Origin: Plenodomus lindquistii
Taxonomy: Eukaryota; Ascomycota; Dothideomycetes; Pleosporales; Leptosphaeriaceae
Direction: 5' to 3'
DNA: 64,000 bases
Assembly (NCBI GenBank): GCA_025504975.1
Contig: JANUWI010000012.1
Coordinates: 1,240,001 to 1,304,000, forward strand
The stretch's first letter is position 1. Each line of letters opens with the position of its first letter. The position numbers were made by a program, and so were the translations under genes. Positions 57,901-64,000 of this stretch are shown here, piece by piece. The notes under the pieces were generated by a model, which was not told the DNA's origin, made no database searches, and saw only the letters and a list, made by a program, of their open reading frames with translations.

Positions 57901-59538
57901 AAAAGTTTATTTTTATAGTAGAAATAATAGTAGACGCTATTATATAGGCCTTTATAGAATACGTCTAGAGAGAGAAAAAGTACCTAGATAAAATTATATT
58001 AGATTATAGCTTTTAATTTATATTGTACTTCTAGAGACGCCTATACTAATAACTAGGTATTAAACTAAAGTTCTTTACTACTTACTATCTATAAACTAAT
58101 AGATAAACTAAAGTAGTTAATATATATTTTAAGTAATATTTTTAAATATATATTAATTATAATTAAAATAACTAGGCTTTTTTTTTACTAATAGTAGAGT
58201 TTAAAGTAAACTTTAGTATTAGCACTACTACTAAAGTAACTCTATTGTTTATAATAAAAGAATATAAGCTTTATAGTAGTATTAAGCTACTACTACTAAC
58301 TAATTCTAAGCTAGTTAACTTAGCCCTAGCCTAAAAAAATAGGCTTAATACTAATAAGTTTATAGTAAAAATAAAAAAACTTTAACGCATACTAAAAGCA
58401 GCTATAAAATAGACTTAAACTAAATAAACTAAATATATAAATAAGTTATAACTTCTAGCTCTAGTTTTTAAAGTTAGTAATAGAGTTATACTAAATACTA
58501 TAAACTTTTATACTAAGTAACCTAGCTACTCTCTAGATTATAAAAACTAAAAACCTTTTATAATTACTAGAGTTATTAATAATATAGCTTATTAACTAGA
58601 CTTTCTATTCTAAATAAACTATATATATAATATATTCTATTTCTAGTTACTATACTTTACTATAGACACTATCTCTAGTTAAACTATTAATAAAAAAGTT
58701 CTAGTAAAGTTTAATCTAGAGGTTAAAAATAATATAGACTATACAATTAAAGTTATTAAAAACTATAATATTAATAAATAATTATTTAATTCTATAATAA
58801 AAAAAAACTTTTATAGTATTATATCTAATAGTCTAATTATCTAGAAAAACTAAATAATTTTTTATAGAAGCTCTATATAAATCTAATAGAGGCTTTAGAG
58901 CTTATCTATAAGTATTATAACTACTACTCTAGTAAACCTACTATATATAAAAAGTTTACTTTATTAGTAAATAAATAGAATTTAATATCTATATAATTCT
59001 GCGCGCTTTTCTAAATTACATTACTAAATAGCTTCTAGATAAACTTATTTATTAAAATAATTCTCTACCTAGCTTTTTAGTTAGTAATAGTTTTTAAGAA
59101 GTAACAGCACGTATATATTATCTAAAGGAAAATAAAAATACTACTATTATAGTTCTCTAAAAAGAGTATTATTATATTTATAATAAAAAATCTCTATAAA
59201 ATTATACTTTATAAAGATAATATTAAGCTCTATTAGTAGACTATAATAGAAAACTTAGTGTAACCTTTATAAATTAGTAAACCTACTAATTATAAAAATT
59301 AAATAATAATAAAGCCTTTACTAGAAGCTATTTTTATAATAATATTATTATTAACTACCTAATATAAAAAAAGATATACAAATAGAATTATAATATAGTA
59401 ATAGCCTAGAATATAAAATACTTAGTATAAAGTGTTATTTATTTATTATAAGCCTATATATAGCTTTTATAAAACGTAGCAGCTACTATATTTAATACCT
59501 AAATATTAGAACTTACTTTTTTTAAAAAAAAGGGGTAG

Positions 59539-59749
59539 TATTATAGATTAAATCTATAACTTTTAGAAGTTAAAAATTTAGTACTTACTCTACTTTACCT
59601 ACACTAGCCTCTATCTAGCTAGTATACTTTAGTTAGCAGGAATATTATATTTCTACTTTTACGTATAGAAAACTAGCTCTCTATATAATATTTTACTTTT
59701 AAGCTAGAATATAATTTCTACTATAATACTTTATTTTTAAGCCTTTATA
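59539..59749 (+). repeat. 3' LTR of second mutated Gypsy element
   Basis: 211 bp; follows the AGGGG purine tract. Confidence 0.8.
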
Positions 59750-60294
59750 TATATAAATATTATATCTAGTTTCTCTATAATTACTATAGTATTAGATATC
59801 TAGTTAAATAGGTACATAACTACTACTACTATACGTATATTTTAATAGAGTAGGCGCTATAGTTAAAGCTATAGTAGCCTATAATCTAGTACTATATTTA
59901 AAAGTACTTCTATATTAAATCTACTTTTTTTTATACCTTTTTTTTTTATTATTTCTACTAATTGCTTTTTAATTTTATAAATATAGGTTTAAAAAAAAAC
60001 GTTTTAGTATAGTATTAGTTTAGCTTTTTTTATAAACTATAAAAAGCTAGTTTATATAGTAATAAATAACTAAATAAAAAATTTATATATAAGCTTTAAC
60101 TAAAACCTAAATTTATAAATATTACTTAGAGTTTTAAATTACTATAAATTTACTAGTAGAAAGAGTTAAAGTAGAGTATATATCTAGAAATTAATATAAT
60201 CTAGTACTATTTACACGTTAGTAAAAACTAGCTTTAACACTTTAAAAGTTTTTTAATAGTTATTAACTATAAATATACGTTAGAAAAAAACTTT

Positions 60295-61015
60295 TTGTAG
60301 CATTCTAGTCATTTACTAAGCGCATTGTAAATAAGTTGAATTACTAGTAAATAACTAGGAAAAGACTTGAGTAGTGTAGCTGACGTGAATGGCTTGATTT
60401 ACTTTATTTACCTCGCTCACCCCATTGACCCCACGAACGTCAAACACCATAAAAAATTGAAACTAGTCCTAATCAGGCAATTAAAATTCTAATAATATAA
60501 AATAAATGTCTAGCTATAAATTAGTTAAAAAATTACTATTTTAGGCCTAGCTGTTCTATAGTTATTAATTATTTACTAAAAAGCTTTAATGTTCCTCGCT
60601 TAAAAATAATTTACAGGGGCTGCTAATAGTTTAAATAGATAATAAAACTATATTTTTTTTCGCGCTAAGCCTATAAAGGTAATATTTTAGTAGTTAGAAA
60701 CTTCTATTATATTATTATATTAATTGCGTACGTTATTATATAACTTAAAAGAGTTTAAAAAAGTAAAGTTCTTTTTTATTTTAAACTAGCAGGGGTTTAG
60801 GAGGTAAGCGAGGTAAGCGAGGTAAATTAAGTAAAAATAGTATTTAAAGTAATTCACGTTACTTACGTTATTTACTAGTAAATTACTAGTGAACTACGTA
60901 AAAAAAGGCCTCGTGGGGTAAAAGTAGTAAATTAGTAATTTACGTTAATTACTAGCTATTTACGTTACTTTCTATCTACTTACTTAATTTACTACACAAT
61001 AGAATTTCCTAACGT
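60295..61015. mobile_element. MITE-like insert, less mutated than its surroundings
   Basis: About 720 bp missing from the short TIR copy at the corresponding place. It keeps CpA, TpG and G-rich words (CCTCGCTCACCCC, GGGGTTTAGGAGGTAAGCGAGG) unlike the flanks, so it arrived later or escaped mutation. Internal inverted segments are visible: GATTTACTTTATTTACCTCGC near 60,398-60,418 and GCGAGGTAAATTAAGTAAA near 60,816-60,834, plus repeated (T)TACTAGTAAAT words near both ends. No coding frame. Exact ends and target duplication are uncertain. Confidence 0.45.
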
Positions 61016-62172
61016 ACAAAAAAACGCGTTTTTAAAAACTAAAAAAAAGCTTTTTTTATTAATATAGAAAACGTGTTAGCGTACTAAATTTTATATATAC
61101 TAGAAGTACTTACGCTTTAATAGTAAAAAATATACTATATTAAATAGCTAAAAAATATAGAATAAATAAATAGATATATAGAGTATTAGAATTTTATTTT
61201 CTATATAGTAGTTTTTAAACTTTTAGTTAAAGTAGCTTTTATAGCTATCTAAAATTAGTAACTAGTATACTTCTACTTTTTATACTTTTATATACGCGTT
61301 AAAGTGTTTTAACTACTCTAGTTTAAATATATTATTTATTTAGCTATTTTTAAAAACTAATAGTTTCTAATTATAAAAAATTCTAGCTTTTTTATACTAC
61401 GTAGAGATATATACATATTTTTTATAGATAATAAAAAGTAAAGTTATATCTTTTAAAGTATATATACTTTAAATAATAGTAACCTACTTATAATTATTTA
61501 GCTAAATAAAGTCTAGCTAATTACATTTTTTAGAGTTTATAATAACTTTTATAGACCTAATTATATCTATCTAGAAGCTAGTTTTATTAAAGTTATAGAT
61601 ATTATTATTCTAGACACTATACTTAGCTTTTATTTTATCTATAAATTTAAACTACATGCTAATAATTTTTAAATTTTTCTATTTTATTTTTTATTTATTT
61701 TTTATTTAGTTAAAAGCTATTTTAAATTTATTTAAATATATTATAAAATATTTAGCCTAGTATTTACCTACTAGTATTTTATTATATACTTTTAGTATTT
61801 TATTAGCTATATTTTCTATTTTATATAGCTAGAGCGTAAATTTTTATAAATTAAAATTAAAAATATATTTAATAATTATTTACTTTTTAGTAGTAGTAAA
61901 TTTCTAGTAATTAGGTTAAATTTTAGCGTATAGAGTAGTTCTATTAATTTAATTAAAAAGCTTTTAATAATTAACTTTAAAAGCTATAGTAGTAGCCTAT
62001 TAGCTTTTAAATTACTTAACTTTAAAAGTAAAATAAATAAATTCTAATTAGCTTTTAGTTTAAATTAATATTATATTATATTATTAGAGTATATTATATA
62101 GAGTATAGTATTTATAATACTAAAGAAAAGTAGCTAGTTTAGTAGTATAGCTAGTTTAGTAGTAGAATACAT

Positions 62173-62698
62173 TATAGAATCTATAGATATAAATTTATTA
62201 CTAGATAACTTTTATATATAATATAGAAATTTTAACTTTTATTATAAAAAAATATATATTTTTTTCTAAATTACTTTTATATAAAATTATTATTTTTTTT
62301 AGTATTACTTAGCTAAAGTTATATATAAAGTACTAAGTTTTTTTTATAATTATATAGTATAAATTTTTTTTTTAAATTTTCTAAATTAATTACTATAATT
62401 ATATTTAAAATTTAATTAGTATTAGTAGATATATAATAGGTTAAAAAAGTTAGATTAAGTTTAATTTAATATTTAGGTAGCCTATTAGCTAATGTAGCCT
62501 ATTAGGTGCACAGACACTGTACTAAGAATAACGGCGAAACGCGCAGCCTAAACACTAAAACAGCCCTACAACTTGAGGCTGTAGAGCTTTACACAATAGC
62601 TATTATCGCGACATATTTTAGTGGTGAGATCTAGAGGGCTTTATTGATATATATAGCTATAGAAATCGCGTTAGAGTTTTAATTGCGCGGCCGCGTCG
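62173..62698. other. Right edge of the AT-rich block
   Basis: Mutated sequence continues to about 62,500, then composition returns to normal. 62,505-62,698 is the presumed 3' flank and end of the pogo-type element; I could not identify its inverted repeat with confidence. Confidence 0.4.
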
Positions 62699-63445
62699 TC
62701 ACTGAGTAGCTGGTGCGCCTGTAACAGCACCTTGAGGCTGTCTACCACCTACAGACCTTATAACAGCTCTCTTTCTAGAAATAGCCTTTGTAGGAGCCTT
62801 GAGGCTGCGCTTCTTACCTTTTTGGGACGTTTTATGAGCTTGTTGGAGTCGTTTTACAGTCCTGCGAGCAGCTGCTCTAGAGGCCTGTTCAGCAGCCTTC
62901 TCCGCCCTGTCCTTCTCCCTCACTATCCTAGCTGCAGCCCTTGCCTGACGCCGTGTCTCCTTCTCTCTCGCCTTAGTTTGCCTTGCCTCCTCACGAAGCC
63001 TGTTTGTCTCAGCTTTTTGGTGTTGTACCTGCTCCACCTCGCGCTCCTGGAGCTGCTGGCGATCACGTGCCTCCCTCACCTTCCTTGGAGACCAGAATAC
63101 AGCTCCACCTTGGTCCTCCTTAGGCTCCTGGAGTAGGAGAGGCTTGCCGCGCTTTTTGCGCGCCCTCTTATTAACCAGAGCCTCCCTTAACTTGGCTACC
63201 TCATCTTTAAGGAGAGCGTTTTGAACTGAGTTCGAGTGAAGGACCTGGCTTAGCCTTTGACCTGCCTATCGCCCTGATCAGCTATTACCTGGCGTAGTAG
63301 GCGCTCTATCTTCCTTCAATCAGAGGCGCTGAGGGCTAAGGACTCGCTGTCGCTTAAGGATGGACTGGTGTGGAACCTTCGTAGGATAACCTCAGGGTTA
63401 AAGGGTGAGAGGCGGTGAGCCTCGGTAAGCAAAGCATCCTCTAAC
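62699..63445 (-). pseudogene. Decayed C-terminus of a pogo/Fot1-type DDE transposase
   Basis: The open part (63,079-62,699 and the same frame back to about 63,215) reads LLLQEPKEDQGGAVFWSPRK, then a long Arg/Glu/Ala/Gln coiled-coil (REARDRQQLQ...ARAAARIVREKDRAEKAAEQASRAAARR) and KTSQKGKKRSLKAP. This is the characteristic tail of fungal pogo (CENP-B/DDE_1) transposases. Further upstream on the minus strand SPFNPEVILRRF..SPSLSDSES matches the preceding linker, but in another frame and with TGA and TAA stops. The HTH and DDE catalytic domains are absent, so it is a truncated copy of roughly 240 codons next to the AT-rich block. Its other boundary abuts the monooxygenase gene. Confidence 0.72.
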
Positions 63446-63497
63446 AAAGCCGCTCAAACTTCAACTTCTCGTGATTCCATGCAGTCTAGAATACTAT

Positions 63498-64000
63498 TCA
63501 GGCAGCTATCCCCATGTCTTGGCCGGCCACAATATTCACATTCATTGGAGTCATTTTTGGAGCGGGGATGAACCGCCTCTCGGTTTCCGCCACAATATCA
63601 TGGCCCCAAATCAGCTGCTGAAAGCCGAGATCTGCCCACAGGTCCGGATGTTTCCATCCTGGCGTCCTCGGCGCTCGCATCGTCGCGTCCCGCTGTTCTT
63701 GCTCAGGGCCATCTACCAGGTGGAGCACTTGCCTCATTGCAGCCGCACACCCCTGAATGAACTCTGCGCGATCCTTTCGCACTGACTCATACGTGGCAAG
63801 AGCGTGGGATACGTCTGAAGTTCTTGAAAGGCATACCGCTAACGCGGCAGCGTCCTCAATGGCTTGAGCAGCCCCTTGAGCCACATATGGTAGCATGGGG
63901 TGACAAGCATCGCCTAGGAGGCAGACTCGGTTGACCGTCCAAGCAGGAAGGTTTGGTCGCGCGTTCAGCGGCCACTGTATCAGGTCGTCTGGGTCGATAC
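63498..64000 (-). CDS. FAD-dependent monooxygenase (salicylate hydroxylase-like), 3' part, cut by the window edge
   Basis: About 167 codons of the C-terminal part are visible; the gene starts beyond position 64,000. VCLLGDACHPMLPYVAQGAAQAIEDAAALA is the GD-x-x-HP FAD/ribityl motif of class A flavoprotein hydroxylases (PF01494), preceded by DLIQWPLN and PAWTVNRV and followed by LATYESVRKDRAEFIQ, the typical C-terminal helix. These enzymes hydroxylate aromatic or polyketide substrates with NAD(P)H. The last about 60 residues (EQEQRDATMRAPRTPGWKHPDLWADLGFQQLIWGHDIVAETE) are a usual end, so the C-terminus looks complete. Its neighbour downstream is a transposase relic. Substrate unknown. Confidence 0.85.
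   Translation of the reverse strand, partial: IDPDDLIQWPLNARPNLPAWTVNRVCLLGDACHPMLPYVAQGAAQAIEDAAALAVCLSRTSDVSHALATYESVRKDRAEFIQGCAAAMRQVLHLVDGPEQEQRDATMRAPRTPGWKHPDLWADLGFQQLIWGHDIVAETERRFIPAPKMTPMNVNIVAGQDMGIAA

Larger units (their letters stand above)
51785..59749 (+). mobile_element. RIP-mutated Gypsy LTR retrotransposon inside the TIR element
   Basis: Direct repeats of 211 bp (51,785-51,995 and 59,539-59,749) start TATTATAGATTAAATC and end TTTATA. A purine tract AAAAAAAGGGG precedes the right one. Flanking CATAT and TATAT are a 5-bp target duplication changed by one C-to-T. Around 55.9-56.4 kb the + strand reads as Gypsy reverse transcriptase: IIKKLGSRLRIYINYY, then LVIKKTLAYIAK, and ILIYTCNNN with VKYLELIF. 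CAG/CAA-derived stops run throughout. A chromodomain cannot be judged at this level of decay. Confidence 0.8.
51618..62172 (+). mobile_element. Mutated TIR element, long copy with nested insertions
   Basis: Starts ACGTATTCTACTAG after TA (51,618) and ends TAGTAGAATACAT before TA (62,172). Its own sequence is 51,618-51,784, about 59,750-60,295 and 61,015-62,172. The gaps are filled by a Gypsy element (51,785-59,749) and a MITE-like insert. Removing the Gypsy restores ...TTCTAGCACATATAAATATTATATCTAG..., which matches the reverse complement of the short copy near 36,800-36,840. The piece 61,390-62,110 has no counterpart in the short copy. Confidence 0.5.
35640..62500. other. AT-rich, RIP-type mutated transposon block
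   Basis: About 27 kb in which long runs contain almost only A, T and the trinucleotides TAG/CTA, with CpA and TpG nearly absent and stops in every frame, apart from the Copia insert (36,995-42,183) and the insert near 60.3-61.0 kb. Within it, former coding regions of retroelements are still recognisable, with Gln and Arg codons turned into TAA, TAG or TGA. This is the expected outcome of repeat-induced point mutation, known from Neurospora and widespread in Dothideomycetes. Such blocks are usually heterochromatic and gene-free; I see no intact host gene inside it. Confidence 0.9.

Noticed and set aside
35640..62500. Possible CRISPR-like or satellite arrays suggested by many short TAG/CTA repeats
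   Set aside because: The repetition is compositional, from RIP-type mutation; there is no regular spacer-repeat spacing.
42184..62500. Possible mitochondrial or plasmid-derived insertion, given the AT richness
   Set aside because: Recognisable Gypsy RT motifs and LTR pairs with C-to-T stops show it is nuclear mutated transposon DNA, and no mitochondrial gene or rRNA motif was seen.
62732..63136. Plus-strand Leu/Ser-rich frame that looks like a membrane protein
   Set aside because: Antisense of the Arg/Glu-rich pogo transposase tail.

Overview
The window looks like a filamentous ascomycete (Pezizomycotina), most likely a Dothideomycete of Pleosporales type. Four things point that way. Introns are short (about 45-70 nt, one near 100-130 nt) with GTAYGT or GTRAGT donors and CTAAC/CTGAC/CTRAY branch sites. 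The gene families are typical: a Pth11-type rhodopsin-fold receptor, a secreted GMC oxidoreductase, HET-domain and Zn2Cys6 relics, an RBR ligase with CCCH fingers, and a pogo transposase. The sequence is split into gene-bearing segments and a very AT-rich block. Disabled copies carry C-to-T (CpA to TpA) changes of the kind made by repeat-induced point mutation (RIP). The genus is not proven by sequence alone.

Layout: positions 1-35,500 are gene-bearing. In order: a broken SprT-like metalloprotease paralogue (1571-2625, +); an AAAP amino-acid transporter (3816-5291, +), convergent with an acidic unknown protein (5492-6541, -); a long gene-poor stretch; a six-exon Pth11-like receptor (9971-11407, +), convergent with a three-exon secreted GMC oxidoreductase (11625-13575, -); a tandem pair of secreted paralogues with matching exon structure and a shared upstream motif (16071-17606 and 18122-19722, +); an RRM-like protein (20254-21167, -); an unknown protein (21893-22555, -); an apparently intact SprT-like paralogue (24362-25315, -); a HET-domain relic (about 25.8-26.1 kb); a DUF1593/Sde182-like secreted hydrolase (26669-28198, +); a small secreted peptide (29147-29284, -), divergent from a prolyl 4-hydroxylase-like protein (29692-30513, +); two Zn2Cys6-like relics; and a CCCH/RBR ubiquitin-ligase gene (32888-35506, -) whose middle carries about ten in-frame stops, all explicable by C-to-T change.

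Positions about 35.65-62.5 kb are an extremely AT-rich block of mutated transposons. They include two copies of a TA-flanked terminal-inverted-repeat element, two LTR-bounded Gypsy elements (42,320-49,825 and 51,785-59,749), a further Gypsy fragment and a less mutated MITE-like insert. One young Copia element (36,995-42,183) sits inside this block with normal base composition, 187-bp LTRs that differ at two positions, and uninterrupted pol. Its gag and pol are in one frame separated by a single UGA followed by CUA, the classic leaky stop context. I consider this the most interesting feature of the window.

Positions 62.5-64.0 kb return to normal composition. They hold a decayed pogo-type transposase C-terminus and the 3' end of an FAD-dependent monooxygenase that runs off the right edge.

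Exon boundaries were worked out by eye from splice signals, frame continuity and paralogue or family similarity. Family names come from recognised motifs, not from a database search.
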